Notes: a model not told the origin generated them from the letters alone. 32,390 nucleotides of DNA from Planctomycetota bacterium (GCA_017303505.1 JAFLCP010000089.1:1-32390), one strand, 5' to 3'; shown: positions 6,967-16,806, numbered from the stretch's first letter. Program-made: numbers and translations.

Positions 6967-8358
6967 ATGAATATTTGCTGTATCGGTGCAGGTTACGTCG
7001 GTGGTCCAACCATGGCGATGATCGCCTACAAATGTCCCGATATCCAAGTCACCGTGGTCGATTTGAACCAAAAACGGATCGACGCTTGGAATTCAGACCA
7101 CCTCCCCGTTTACGAGCCAGGGCTCGACGAAGTGGTCAAAGCGGCTCGCGGTCGCAACCTTCATTTCTCGACGGAAGTCAATGCGGCCATCAAAGCGGCC
7201 GACATGATCTTTATCGCCGTTAACACTCCGACCAAAACGTTTGGTACCGGAGCTGGTCGAGCTGCCAACGTCGAGTTCGTGGAAAAGTGCGCTCGCCAAA
7301 TCGCAGAAGCTTCTTCGGGCCACAAGATTGTCGTCGAAAAATCGACCCTCCCTGTCCGCACAGCCGAAGCGGTGAAGCGTATCCTCGAGAATTCCAACAA
7401 CGGCTCGACGTTTGATGTGTTGAGCAATCCCGAGTTCTTGGCTGAAGGTACAGCGGTTCAAGATTTATTGAATCCCGATCGCGTCTTGATTGGTGGTGAA
7501 TCGAAAGCCGCGATTGGCAAACTGGTAGACGTGTATGCACACTGGGTGCCACGCGAACGGATCTTGACGACCAACCTGTGGAGCAGCGAGCTGTCGAAGC
7601 TTACCGCGAATGCCTTTTTGGCGCAGCGTGTTTCCTCGATTAACGCCATTTCTGCGTTGTGCGAAGCGACTGGGGCTGACGTCGATGAAGTGGCCAAAGC
7701 GATTGGTACGGATTCACGCATTGGACCAAAGTTCTTGAAATCGTCGGTGGGATTTGGTGGGAGTTGTTTTCAGAAAGATATCTTGAATTTGGTTTATTTA
7801 TGTGAGCATTTTGGCCTGCGCGAAGTGGCCGAGTATTGGGAACAAGTGATCCGGATGAACGACTACCAGAAGCGTCGCTTTTGCGAGCGGATGGTCCGGA
7901 CCATGTTCAATACAGTGTCCAATAAACAAATTGCGATCTGGGGATTTGCGTTTAAGAAGGATACGAACGACACCCGCGAATCGGCTGCAATTTATGTCTG
8001 CCGCGACTTATTGAACGAACGTGCGAAATTGAAGATTTATGATCCGCAAGTATCGGAAGAGCAAGTGCGGCGCGATTTGATCGAGGTCTTTTCGTATGCG
8101 ACGGGTACGATTACGGACCAGGAGCGAGCGTTGATCGCCGATCATGTGAGCGTGGTATCTTCTGCCGAAGAGGCAGCTCGTGGATCGCATGCGATAGCGG
8201 TCATGACCGAGTGGGATGCGTTCAAGAAGTTGAACTACGAATCCATATTGCAATCGATGTATCGTCCCGCCTTCGTCTTCGACGGTCGTAATCTATTGAA
8301 TCACAAACATCTCACCTCGCTTGGCTTCGAAGTTCATGCTATTGGGAAGACAACGTAG
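6967..8358 (+). CDS. ugd: UDP-glucose 6-dehydrogenase
   Basis: A 463-residue enzyme oxidising UDP-glucose twice with NAD+ to UDP-glucuronate, a precursor for acidic polysaccharides. The Rossmann motif [12 protein letters not shown] is at 7-18. Also present are EKSTLPVRT (124-132), [14 protein letters not shown] (154-167), [12 protein letters not shown] (210-221) with the conserved Lys211, and the catalytic Cys267 in [10 protein letters not shown] (262-271). The length and the [12 protein letters not shown] motif resemble the longer, eukaryote-like UGD branch rather than the ~390-residue E. coli type. Start ATG 6967 places the Rossmann motif at the very N-terminus; no Shine-Dalgarno is evident. 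The stop TAG (8356-8358) is created by the edge of the repeat array beginning GTAGCACG at 8355. Confidence 0.95.
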   Translation: MNICCIGAGYVGGPTMAMIAYKCPDIQVTVVDLNQKRIDAWNSDHLPVYEPGLDEVVKAARGRNLHFSTEVNAAIKAADMIFIAVNTPTKTFGTGAGRAANVEFVEKCARQIAEASSGHKIVVEKSTLPVRTAEAVKRILENSNNGSTFDVLSNPEFLAEGTAVQDLLNPDRVLIGGESKAAIGKLVDVYAHWVPRERILTTNLWSSELSKLTANAFLAQRVSSINAISALCEATGADVDEVAKAIGTDSRIGPKFLKSSVGFGGSCFQKDILNLVYLCEHFGLREVAEYWEQVIRMNDYQKRRFCERMVRTMFNTVSNKQIAIWGFAFKKDTNDTRESAAIYVCRDLLNERAKLKIYDPQVSEEQVRRDLIEVFSYATGTITDQERALIADHVSVVSSAEEAARGSHAIAVMTEWDAFKKLNYESILQSMYRPAFVFDGRNLLNHKHLTSLGFEVHAIGKTT

Positions 8359-9048
8359 CACGACAGTCCCCTGTCGTCCCGTCGCACGGCAGTCCTCTGC
8401 CGTTTCGCGTCCGATACCCGCCCGTCCCGCGCACGCGGCGAATCAGTTCTGCTGCATTTTGCGCACGATCTCGGCAGTAATTTGTCCCCGCAATTAAATC
8501 GTACAAGTCGCGGACCGTAGCACGGCAGTCCTCTGCCGTTTCGCGTCCGATACCCGCTCGTCCCGCGCATGCGGCGAATAACCTTTCCCGCATTTCGCGC
8601 ACTCGGCAGTAATTTGTACCCGCAATTAAATCGTACGAGTCGTGGACCGTAGCACGGCAGTCCTCTGCCGTTTCGCGTCCGATACCCGCTCGTCCCGCGC
8701 ACGCGGCGAATAACCTTTCCCGCATTTGCGCACGATCTCGGCAGTAACTTGTCCCCGCCCTTAAATCGTACGAGACGCGGACCGTAACACGGCAGTCCTC
8801 TGCCGTATCGTAGCACGACAGTCCCCTGTCGTCCCGTCGCACGGCAGTCCTCTGCCGTTTCGCGTCCAGTCCCCGCCCGTCCCGCGCACGCGGCGAATCA
8901 CCTCAGCTGCATTTTGCGCACGTTCTCGGCAGTAAATTGTACCCGCGATTAAATCGTACGAGACGCGGACTGCCGAGCTACATCCCACGTACTCGGCAGT
9001 AACTTGTCCCCGCCCTTAAATCGTACAAGTCGCGGACTGCCGAGCTAC
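8355..9048. repeat. Array of ~134-bp GTAGCACGGCAG elements
   Basis: Tandem copies start at about 8355 (with an extra GTAGCACGACAGTCCCCTGT piece), 8515, 8649 and 8784/8810. Right ends GGACTGCCGAGCTAC fall at 8981 and 9048. Copies share GTAGCACGGCAGTCCTCTGC, then TTCGCGTCC, CGTCCCGCGCACGCGGCGAA, CTCGGCAGTAA and AATCGTACGAG. The first and last sequences are inverted repeats of each other. The 694-bp block fills the ugd-epimerase gap. Long minus-strand open frames across it (about 160 residues) translate the repeat in two phases and have no protein family character. It is the same family as 5138-5350. Confidence 0.88.
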
Positions 9049-9115
9049 ATCGTCCCCCGTTTTGCACTATACTACCTACCCTACCCTCTTCATCCCTTTC
9101 ATCTCACGACGAGTT

Positions 9116-10174
9116 ATGCCGAAGCGATTGTTAGTCACCGGATCCTCGGGCCTGATCGGTTCAGAAGTCTGCGAATATTTCGCAGCGCTTGGATTTGAGA
9201 TTCACGGTTTGGACAATAATCAACGGGCAGTTTTCTTTGGGCCGCAGGGGGACAATCGCTGGAACCAAGAACGGCTTGCCAAAACGATACCGAACTTCAC
9301 GCATCATGAGCTCGATATTCGCAATCGAGCGGGTGTGCTCGATTTGGTACGCACGCTGAAGCCAAATTTAATCGTGCACGCAGCCGCCCAACCCTCTCAC
9401 GAGCGTGCGACCACGATTCCATTCGATGATTTCGAAACGAATGCCGTTGGGACATTGAACATGCTCGAGGCTGCTCGGCAGTTTTGTCCTGAGTCCCCGT
9501 TTGTGCATATGAGCACCAACAAAGTGTATGGAGATGGCCCGAATCACTTGCAATTGGTCGAGTTGGATAAGCGTTGGGATTTTGCCGACCACGAACAGCG
9601 TTATGGGATTTCTGAAGCATTTCCGATCGACCAGGTAACTCATTCGTTGTTTGGGGCCTCGAAGTTATCCGCGGATATTTTGGCACAAGAGTATGGTCGA
9701 TATTTGGGACTGCCGACATGTATATTGCGTGGCGGCTGTTTAACGGGGCCTTATCATTCCGGTGTGGAGTTGCATGGCTTTTTGAGCTATTTGGTGCAAT
9801 GCAATTTGGAGCAGCGTGAGTATCGGATCAACGGCTACAAGGGTAAGCAGGTTCGCGACAACATTCATTCGGAAGATGTGGCCCGTTTCATTCATTGCTT
9901 CTACGAACGCCCTCAAGCCGGCGTGGTGTACAACCTGGGTGGTGGCCGAGAGAACTCGTGTTCGATCTTGGAGGCCTTCGCCTTGGTCGAGCGCCTCACC
10001 GGCCTTCCTATGAAATACTCCTACAGCGACACGCATCGCGTCGGCGACCACATCGTCTACTACAGCGATCTCCGGAAGATCTGTCGCGACTACCCGAAAT
10101 GGTCCATCACCAAGAACTTGGAAACGATTTTTAAGGAAATCATCGAGTCGATTGGTGTCCGATCAAAAGCCTGA
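9116..10174 (+). CDS. NAD-dependent SDR epimerase, CDP-paratose/tyvelose 2-epimerase-like
   Basis: A 352-residue extended short-chain dehydrogenase. The NAD motif [11 protein letters not shown] (8-18), HAAAQPSHE (88-96) and STNKVYGD (133-140) resemble RfbE-type CDP-paratose/tyvelose 2-epimerases, which act on nucleotide-activated hexoses. ATG 9116 is preferred over an upstream TTG at 9062, because it puts the glycine motif at the usual distance and the extra residues (HYTTYPTLF...) look like leader translation. Oddity: the catalytic Tyr-x3-Lys site reads FGASK (179-183), with Phe in the Tyr position, in [12 protein letters not shown]. This may be a trait of a subfamily or mean altered chemistry. 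The substrate is not determined. The gene is convergent with the acyltransferase gene and follows the 8355-9048 array directly. Confidence 0.82.
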   Translation: MPKRLLVTGSSGLIGSEVCEYFAALGFEIHGLDNNQRAVFFGPQGDNRWNQERLAKTIPNFTHHELDIRNRAGVLDLVRTLKPNLIVHAAAQPSHERATTIPFDDFETNAVGTLNMLEAARQFCPESPFVHMSTNKVYGDGPNHLQLVELDKRWDFADHEQRYGISEAFPIDQVTHSLFGASKLSADILAQEYGRYLGLPTCILRGGCLTGPYHSGVELHGFLSYLVQCNLEQREYRINGYKGKQVRDNIHSEDVARFIHCFYERPQAGVVYNLGGGRENSCSILEAFALVERLTGLPMKYSYSDTHRVGDHIVYYSDLRKICRDYPKWSITKNLETIFKEIIESIGVRSKA

Positions 10175-10217
10175 TGGCATCAAAGCTCGGCGGAGTTCAA
10201 ATTTGGAAGCTGTATCA

Positions 10218-10245
10218 GCCTCAAATACATCAATGTGTCTGAGGC
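10218..10245. terminator. Possible hairpin between convergent genes
   Basis: GCCTCA (10218-10223) pairs with TGAGGC (10240-10245), with an inner ACAT/ATGT pairing. It lies 44 bp after the epimerase stop and 57 bp before the 3' end of the convergent acyltransferase. There is no T-run, so it is only a candidate shared terminator. Confidence 0.3.
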
Positions 10246-10301
10246 GATACGATAGCGAGGCTCCGGAAATAACTTTACCCAATTTAGAAGCGTTTTAGAT
10301 G

Positions 10302-12284
10302 TCACTTCGATTGAACCGAAATTTCAGTCAAAACGGACGATATTGGTTCTTCGAACAACGTTTTTGCACCAAGTTCTGAAACATGATTGTCATCTTTATA
10401 GAAGCTGCCATTCGCGTTTCCCAATATCGACATCCCACCGCGATTGAAGCAGAAGTGTTCGCATCGGACATAGCGTAGTGACCCATTAGATAGCAATGAG
10501 AAGATTTGGTCCAATTCTCTTGTAGCCAACTTATGGCTTTCAATATCGATGCCCGTTGGCAATTCTTGATAGGTTAGCGATGCGAACGCCAGAGCCTTTA
10601 TTGGAGAAACTGTTTGTTGAGGCACTTGCTCGAATACCCAAACACTACAACCAAGTTTTTCTAATCGTTCTATCGTTGCTGTAAATGCTGACTGAAATGG
10701 TGTTAGGTGGCTGTCGAGAGAATTCGGTTGAGAAGATTTAGCGGGTAGTGGGCCCGAATACCGAATGCTATCCCCTTGAAACGCTTGCCAACGCGCAATC
10801 AAGATGACATTTTTAATATGATGTTCATTGACTAATGCGATTACGGATTCACTCCAATTAACGTTGTCTTCTTTATGTAGAATGGAAATTTGATTGTTCT
10901 TCCAGCTCGATTGCAGGGGAACAACACCAAATTTACAGGCAATTACACCGGAAAGGTTCTTTGTCTTTGCAATACGATCAAATTCTGCGGCGAGTCCCGA
11001 TGCGTGGCTGTCACCGATAACAATAAAGTCAATAACTTCAGTTTGTGAACTATTGCCAATTCTTGGAAGATCCGTGATTTGTTTAGGCACGAAAGGAGTT
11101 TGGTAATCGCGAGAGTCGGAGTTCGTTGTACTTGATGCAATGAAGGGCAACATACGCGATGGAATTCGGTTTGGAAAACCGATATTAGCTATTACGCAAA
11201 AGCCGATTAAGGCACTTGCAGCAATTGAGCAAACGAAAAAACAGAAAGTTGCTCCAGTCTTACTCAGAGTTTGCCCGTCTCGGAAAGGCCTTTCCACAAA
11301 GCGATAGGACAATAAAGAAATGATCCATCCGATGAAAAGTAGCGAAGTGCTTTCGGTAAATGACTTCGGCCTACCAAACCAATAAGTGTAGAAAGCAATA
11401 GGAGGCCAGTGCCACAGATAGAGTGAATAGGACAAGAGCCCAAGATTTAGCAATGGTTTACTAGATAGGATTTTCACTGCGTGTGTATTTTGCATTTTTC
11501 CGCTGTGTATGATCAAGGCCGCTCCCAAACAAGGAAGCAATGCCATTAACCCGGGAAATATCGTCTTGTTACTAAATAGCACAGCGCAGGTTAGAATCAG
11601 CAAGATACCCGAAACGCTTGTGATGTTGTTGAGTGTCTCAGATTTGAAGTGTGGAACAAAAAAGAGCAATGCACCCAGAAGTAACTCCCAGCTTCGAGTT
11701 GGCGTAAGGAAAAAGGTAGCCGATGGATATCGATGCGTTCCCCACCAACACAAGGCTAGAGAAGCGATGAAAAGGACAAGTACTGTTAGTTTTAGTTGCC
11801 TGAGGTATCGCAATGGAAAAGCGTACAACAAGAGCGGGTATGCCAAATAGAATTGCTCTTCAACGGATAGAGACCAAGTATGGAGTAGTGGTTTGGTTTC
11901 AGAAGCGGGGGCAAAGTACCCAACATCCCTCCAGAAAAAGATGTTTCCTGCCATCATTTGATAACTGATGACAGATTTTGCCAGTCCGACAAAGTCATCT
12001 GGTAATAAAAATATTAAGCCCAACAAAAACGATGCTAAAGCGAGCGCGAAGGCGGCTGGAACGATTCTGCGAATACGACGGGTGTAGAACCTTGAAAGTC
12101 GAAAAGTCTGGTTCTGACGCTGATTCAGGATCAGTCCAGTTATCAGAAATCCAGAAATGACGAAGAAAACATCGACGCCAATAAATCCACCGTTTACCCC
12201 CAGATTCGCGTGGTACAGTACGACCAGAAGGATTGCGACTCCCCGAAGTCCATCTACATCAGGGCGATATTTGAATTCAGTCAC
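10302..12284 (-). CDS. Acyltransferase-3 / SGNH O-acyltransferase (OafA-like)
   Basis: A 660-residue integral membrane enzyme expected to O-acetylate surface glycans. The N-terminal Acyl_transf_3 domain (about 1-350) opens YRPDVDGLRGVAILLVVLYH, with the essential His25, and has FFVISGFLITG (40-50) and about ten membrane helices. The C-terminal SGNH domain has IGDSHASG near residue 421 (the Ser block) and DDNHVSELG near 634 (the Asp-x-x-His pair). This two-domain form is the OafA/OatA-like type, which moves acetyl groups across the membrane onto sugars. The start is a GTG at 12284; it places the family motif at residue 6. The gene is encoded opposite to its neighbours, as a stand-alone unit. 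Confidence 0.93.
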   Translation of the reverse strand: MTEFKYRPDVDGLRGVAILLVVLYHANLGVNGGFIGVDVFFVISGFLITGLILNQRQNQTFRLSRFYTRRIRRIVPAAFALALASFLLGLIFLLPDDFVGLAKSVISYQMMAGNIFFWRDVGYFAPASETKPLLHTWSLSVEEQFYLAYPLLLYAFPLRYLRQLKLTVLVLFIASLALCWWGTHRYPSATFFLTPTRSWELLLGALLFFVPHFKSETLNNITSVSGILLILTCAVLFSNKTIFPGLMALLPCLGAALIIHSGKMQNTHAVKILSSKPLLNLGLLSYSLYLWHWPPIAFYTYWFGRPKSFTESTSLLFIGWIISLLSYRFVERPFRDGQTLSKTGATFCFFVCSIAASALIGFCVIANIGFPNRIPSRMLPFIASSTTNSDSRDYQTPFVPKQITDLPRIGNSSQTEVIDFIVIGDSHASGLAAEFDRIAKTKNLSGVIACKFGVVPLQSSWKNNQISILHKEDNVNWSESVIALVNEHHIKNVILIARWQAFQGDSIRYSGPLPAKSSQPNSLDSHLTPFQSAFTATIERLEKLGCSVWVFEQVPQQTVSPIKALAFASLTYQELPTGIDIESHKLATRELDQIFSLLSNGSLRYVRCEHFCFNRGGMSILGNANGSFYKDDNHVSELGAKTLFEEPISSVLTEISVQSK

Positions 12285-13057
12285 TTGAGAATCCTATCGT
12301 CAATTCGGCCGGCAATTGACTACTCCAAATCGCAAACGTTGGTTATGCAAGTATGCTCGCTTACCGTTGAATTTCAAGCAATACTGTCCAGAAATAGGGG
12401 CCCGGCGACAAAACTGCAATGGCGCGTTTCGGTAGTGTGCTCGAGTTGGTTTAGGACAAAGACGCAGTGACATTTAATGAGTCTCTGACGATCGCGGCTA
12501 TTGCGATCCTTCCCTCTGAAAATGATTCACATTCAGGTCAATTTCATTGCTATGAGGAGCAAAAAAAGGAGACGGCTTTACTGGGGTTGGGGCATCGAAT
12601 CAGTGAACTGATGGCAATTTGCAATTCGTCCTAATCCCTACATTCGCTCAATTCCGCATAGTTCCCCCTGATTTCTACTATCTCGCTCAATAGATGCCAA
12701 TTGCCTAGTTCCGCAGGCTTGTGCAGGAGTTACATACTAACAGGTTGAATTGGGTGAGCCTGGGCTTTTGCAGATAGCAGTCAATGGCACGTTGAGCGGA
12801 TTGCCTTTTCCACCTCCGACTTGGACGTTTCAATGGAAAAGTCCTTTCGGGTTTTGCAATAACAGCGTTAAATAGTCTGTAACCCAGGAAGGGTGCAGAA
12901 TCTGCCTTTAGTTGAACTGTGCCTCCCAAGGTGGAGGTGTATTTTCAGGTGGCTAGCACTTCGGTTGCTAGGGTGTGTCACCCAGAGGAACGAAGTGCGC
13001 GCCAAAAGATAAGTCGCGTCGAACGCTTTCAAACCCCAGTTCAAAACAAACGAGCCC
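12285..13057. other. Gene-free region between acyltransferase and fcl
   Basis: The 773 bp separate divergent genes and should contain both promoters. Short open frames (up to 99 residues) have no family-like motifs and low-complexity starts. The only structured element noted is the hairpin at 12956-12998. Confidence 0.45.
12956..12998. repeat. Imperfect hairpin with GCACTTCG ends
   Basis: GCACTTCGGTTGCTAGGGTG (12956-12975) and CACCCAGAGGAACGAAGTGC (12979-12998) form an imperfect inverted repeat with an 8-bp outer stem, a 5-bp inner stem and a 3-nt loop. It lies 60 bp upstream of fcl. It looks like a dispersed palindromic element rather than a terminator. Confidence 0.6.
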
Positions 13058-13996
13058 ATGCGTATATTCATTTCCGGTCACAATGGAATGGTTGGTTCAG
13101 CTGTCTGTCGCCGTTTATCGCGCGAGCCAAATCTAGAACTGATTACCAGATCGCGCAGTCAGCTAGACCTAACTCAAGCGGATCAAGTTCGAGAGTTTTT
13201 TGCGGAGGAAAGACCTGACGCGGTGGTGTTCTGTGCCGCAAAAGTGGGAGGGATCCACGCCAACAACACTTACCCGGTTCAGTTCATGACGGATAATTTG
13301 CTGATGTCCGTCAATGCAATTCAAGCGGCATTCGAAAACAACGTAAGGCGTTTCCTGTTTTTGGGTAGTACTTGCATTTATCCTCGTTTGGCGCCACAAC
13401 CGATCGTCGAAGATTCGCTGCTGACAGGGCCGCTTGAGCCGACGAACGAAGCTTATGCATTAGCCAAGATTGCTGGCCTGAAGTTGTGCGAATATTATCG
13501 ACGTCAATACGGCGTGGTTTACCATTCTGTTATGCCTACAAACATGTATGGACCCGGTGATAATTATCATCCAAGTAATTCACACGTGTTGCCAGCATTG
13601 CTTCGAAGAATTGTGGAAGCGAAAGAAAACGGTGATTCTGAAGTCGTCATTTGGGGAACGGGGGCCCCGCGTCGCGAATTTCTCTACGTTGACGATCTTG
13701 CCGATGCAATTTGGCGCATGCTAAACATTAAAGAGCCCCCATCGTGGGTGAATATCGGTACGGGAATTGATATCTCGATTCTCGATTTAGCCAAAAAAAT
13801 CGCGGCAGTTGTGGGGTACGAAGGGCTGATCAAAACCGATCCAACTAAACCAGACGGGACCCCTCGCAAAGTGTGCGATGTTTCATTGTTGAAGAAATTG
13901 GGGTGGAGTGCGCAAGTATCTCTTGATGAGGGGTTGCGTCGTACTTTCGCTGATTTCGTTGCGGAAGCTCGTAGTGGTGTTCTGCGCGAAGCCTGA
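13058..13996 (+). CDS. fcl: GDP-L-fucose synthase
   Basis: A 312-residue SDR enzyme converting GDP-4-keto-6-deoxy-mannose to GDP-L-fucose by epimerisation and NADPH reduction. Family motifs: SGHNGMVGSAV (6-16), AAKVGGIHANN (60-70) and GSTCIYPR (103-110). Also present are the catalytic Tyr133 and Lys137 in YALAK, NMYGPGDNYHPSNSHVLPA (162-180) with the conserved His176, and REFLYVDDLADA (about 208-219). Length matches the family (about 310-320). ATG 13058 has a minimal GAG upstream. GDP-mannose 4,6-dehydratase (gmd), which makes its substrate, is not in this window. The Wzc-like gene follows after 263 bp on the same strand. Confidence 0.95.
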   Translation: MRIFISGHNGMVGSAVCRRLSREPNLELITRSRSQLDLTQADQVREFFAEERPDAVVFCAAKVGGIHANNTYPVQFMTDNLLMSVNAIQAAFENNVRRFLFLGSTCIYPRLAPQPIVEDSLLTGPLEPTNEAYALAKIAGLKLCEYYRRQYGVVYHSVMPTNMYGPGDNYHPSNSHVLPALLRRIVEAKENGDSEVVIWGTGAPRREFLYVDDLADAIWRMLNIKEPPSWVNIGTGIDISILDLAKKIAAVVGYEGLIKTDPTKPDGTPRKVCDVSLLKKLGWSAQVSLDEGLRRTFADFVAEARSGVLREA

Positions 13997-14259
13997 GATT
14001 TATTCAGGATGTCTTATCGATTCGCAAAAGTTAAGTTTTGACGAATGCGTCATTTTTTCCGGTTTTGATGGCTGAGATGATTGTTGGTTCGAAAAGAGAT
14101 GTTCTGTACGGATAGGTGGTTCCAATTCCTTCCCCGAACGTCACTTTTTCGTTATTTTGGAACATAGTTGTTAAAGGTCGGCGAGTTGCTTTGCAAAGCG
14201 CACTTGGCGGCTTGGAAACACGCTTCGAGTAGATTGAAAACAAATAGGAAGACTTGCAC

Positions 14260-16647
14260 GTGCTAAACCGCGCAAACAACGGAAATCTCCAGGACGATCC
14301 CCATATTTCAGTCCAGCGATCCGCAGCTTCGATCGATCCGGTCCAAGTATTCATGCGGTGGAAGTGGCTGATCTTGCTTGGAGTGCTACTTGGTGTTGGT
14401 GCCGGTTACATGTACTGGGTAAAGTTGCCCAAGGAGTATACGGCACTTGCAGTTGTGCAAGTAACGTCGCCATATAGTAGCGATTCTATACCGTTGGAGC
14501 GAATCGAAGCGGTCAATCTCAAGAGTCGTGCCGACGAAGCGATTGTTATTCGCAGCTCCCGCGTTTTGACTATGGCCGTTGAGAAAGGGAATTTTTCTAG
14601 GTTTCCAGAATTGTCGGGATTGACCAATCAACAGATTGTTTATTGGCTGCAAGATAAATCTCGTTTGACCATTGAACCTGCATCCAAAGATGTCACAACC
14701 ACTATTATCCGCATCAACTTTACTTGCGGTAATCCTTCATTGGCAACAGATGCCATTCGCTATATCGTCGAAGGTTACAATGAGTTCTTGGGAACGGAGT
14801 ACGAAAACGTCGGAGCCGAAATCGTGCAAACGGTTGGCAAAGCGCGTCAAGAGATTGACGACAAATATGCGGAACTCGCCCGAAAGTATCAGGCGTTCCG
14901 TGAAGACTCGAACCTGATGTGGGTCGGAGAAGAGGGACGTGACCCTTTTGCGGAGAACCTAGACAAAGCTGTCAAAGAAATGGGTACCTTGGAGCTTCAG
15001 AGCAAGAAGCTGTTGGGGACGATCTCCTCTGCCGAAGAAGCTCTAAAGGCTGGTCGTGCCCCGGAAGGCATTATTTTAATGCTCCAAAGCGAAGCTGGAA
15101 TCACGCTAGAGTCCGAGAAGCAAGCTCAAGGCAATCTTTTGGCTGCAGAGGGAAGAGCGGATACGCTTCGCGAGACCAAGTTGATTCCTTTGCAAATCAA
15201 AGAGCAACAACTTCGAGAAGCTGGATATGGCGAGAACCATCCTGCCATCTTAGGTGTGCGTCAAGAAATCAAGCTATACGAGGTTTTGATTTCGCGAGCA
15301 TCTGAAGCCGAGCGGGCAAAGAAGCAAGAGGTTGCTGATGAGCTGGCGGAGAATGAGCAGAAGATCTTTACGCCAGCCCAACGTGTTCAAATGATGATCA
15401 ATGGATTGAAAGAACGCGTTTCTACGTTGCAAGTTCAGTATCAAGAGTTAGAGAAGTTCCGTCTTGCGAACGAAGCGCAATCGAAGCAACTTCAAACTTC
15501 GGTGACACAAAACCGTTTGTTCCAGGATCAGATTGAATCGACAAAAACTCTATTGCAAGGTATTACAAATTCGCTTGATCGCTTGACACTGGTTAAGGAA
15601 ACAGGGGACACGGGGAAGCGGACTATGAAGGAACTCGATCTTGTCGAGGCCTATCAGAGTGGTCCATTTATCGAGAGATTTTTAGGGTTGGGTGGGGCTG
15701 CTGGCGGAGGTGCATTTGCAATTTTGGGCTTCCTGCTGTCTTTGGCTGATCGTCGCTTCCGCAACGCGGACGAAATTGTTGCGGAGTTGCAATGTCCGAT
15801 TTGGGGCCAAGTCCCAATGATGGATTTTCAGGATCCGAAGTATAAGAACGCTTTGAATCAGAAGATGGACAAGGCGTTGATGTCGCATCATTATCCGAAG
15901 TCATCGATTGCTGAAGCGTTTCGCGGAGTACGAACATCGCTTTTCTTTGGCAACCGAACCGGTGAGTTGAAAACGATTCAGGTCACAAGTTCTTCACCGG
16001 GTGACGGCAAGTCAACTTTAGCAGCAAACATTGCGATCTCCATTTCGCAGTCTGGCAAACGTGTGTTGTTGGTCGATTGTGACTTCCGACGCCCCCGCGT
16101 GGCAAAGATATTTGCCATCAATGGTATGCCTGGTTTGTCAGACGTTGTGAACGGTGACGCGGAATTAATGGACGTTATTCAAGCGTCGCCAGTACCTGGC
16201 TTGTCATTGCTTCCTTCTGGTACGAAAGTTCCGAACCCAGCCGAATTGTTGGTTAGTGAAGCCTATGCCAACGCCCTGGCCGTTCTGCGCGAGAAGTTTG
16301 ATTATGTGATTGTAGATACTCCGCCTATTCTTGCCGTAAGTGACGCAACCACGATTGCGGCCCGTGTTGACGGGGTGATTTGTGCAGTTCGGCTTCGCAG
16401 CAATGATCGTTATCTTTCGATTCGATCGATTCGGGCCATGCGTGCAGTCAACGCCAACATCTTGGGCGTGGTCCTTATCGGTGTAAGCGGTTCAAACGCT
16501 TACGGCTATGGTTACGGATACGGCTATGGTTATGGCTATGGTTATGGTGGCTATCGCTATGCCGGTAACTACGGTGGTTACTACGATGTGGATGATGAAG
16601 GCGCGAATCGGAGCGAAATGAAAACTAAGCGTTTACCCACGCAATAG
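14260..16647 (+). CDS. Wzc-like polysaccharide co-polymerase / tyrosine autokinase
   Basis: A 795-residue inner-membrane protein controlling chain length and export of polysaccharide. An N-terminal Wzz region has TM1 at about 32-52 (KWLILLGVLLGVGAGYMYWV). A long periplasmic part contains coiled-coil-like sequence, about 190-420. TM2 is at about 472-494. The cytoplasmic BY-kinase has Walker A SSSPGDGKSTLAA (about 577), A' LLVDCDFRRP (about 601) and Walker B YVIVDTPPI (about 681). A Tyr-rich tail (about 748-777), with about eight consecutive GY/YG pairs, holds the autophosphorylation sites. GTG 14260 is chosen because AGGAAG at 14246-14251 lies 8 nt upstream; a TTG at 14254 would be too close to it. 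The kinase is fused to the Wzz part, as in Proteobacteria, not split as in Firmicutes. Confidence 0.94.
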   Translation: MLNRANNGNLQDDPHISVQRSAASIDPVQVFMRWKWLILLGVLLGVGAGYMYWVKLPKEYTALAVVQVTSPYSSDSIPLERIEAVNLKSRADEAIVIRSSRVLTMAVEKGNFSRFPELSGLTNQQIVYWLQDKSRLTIEPASKDVTTTIIRINFTCGNPSLATDAIRYIVEGYNEFLGTEYENVGAEIVQTVGKARQEIDDKYAELARKYQAFREDSNLMWVGEEGRDPFAENLDKAVKEMGTLELQSKKLLGTISSAEEALKAGRAPEGIILMLQSEAGITLESEKQAQGNLLAAEGRADTLRETKLIPLQIKEQQLREAGYGENHPAILGVRQEIKLYEVLISRASEAERAKKQEVADELAENEQKIFTPAQRVQMMINGLKERVSTLQVQYQELEKFRLANEAQSKQLQTSVTQNRLFQDQIESTKTLLQGITNSLDRLTLVKETGDTGKRTMKELDLVEAYQSGPFIERFLGLGGAAGGGAFAILGFLLSLADRRFRNADEIVAELQCPIWGQVPMMDFQDPKYKNALNQKMDKALMSHHYPKSSIAEAFRGVRTSLFFGNRTGELKTIQVTSSSPGDGKSTLAANIAISISQSGKRVLLVDCDFRRPRVAKIFAINGMPGLSDVVNGDAELMDVIQASPVPGLSLLPSGTKVPNPAELLVSEAYANALAVLREKFDYVIVDTPPILAVSDATTIAARVDGVICAVRLRSNDRYLSIRSIRAMRAVNANILGVVLIGVSGSNAYGYGYGYGYGYGYGYGGYRYAGNYGGYYDVDDEGANRSEMKTKRLPTQ

Positions 16648-16771
16648 TCGACTCTCAAATGTTTAGTCGATCTTCATACGTTCGGAATGAGGAGCGGCGG
16701 AACATGCCTAGAGTCGCCGATCATATTATTCGACCGCAAGAGTTCGTCATAAAGTGTTCAGAGCCCACAGA

Positions 16772-16806
16772 TATAGCCCTACTACGAGCGAATCTATAGG
16801 GCTATA
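16772..16806 (+). promoter_or_regulatory. Stem-loop just before the ABC transporter start
   Basis: TATAGCCCT (16772-16780) and AGGGCTATA (16798-16806) form a perfect 9-bp stem with a 17-nt loop. It ends 8 nt before the ATG at 16815, where a ribosome-binding site would be, and no Shine-Dalgarno is visible. It could limit translation initiation or be a weak terminator after the Wzc-like gene. Confidence 0.4.

Noticed and set aside
6776-6970. 64-residue frame before ugd
   Set aside because: It translates palindromic repeats and has no ribosome site or family pattern.
8334-8842. Minus-strand repeat proteins of 160-167 residues
   Set aside because: Two overlapping frames both stay open because the ~134-bp repeat lacks certain stops. 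Their sequence only mirrors the repeat and they overlap the end of ugd.
9062-9115. Upstream TTG start for the SDR epimerase
   Set aside because: The added 18 residues look like translated leader; ATG 9116 puts the NAD motif at the normal distance.
14031-14354. Minus-strand 107-residue frame before the Wzc-like gene
   Set aside because: It overlaps the confident start of the tyrosine autokinase and has no domain-like features.
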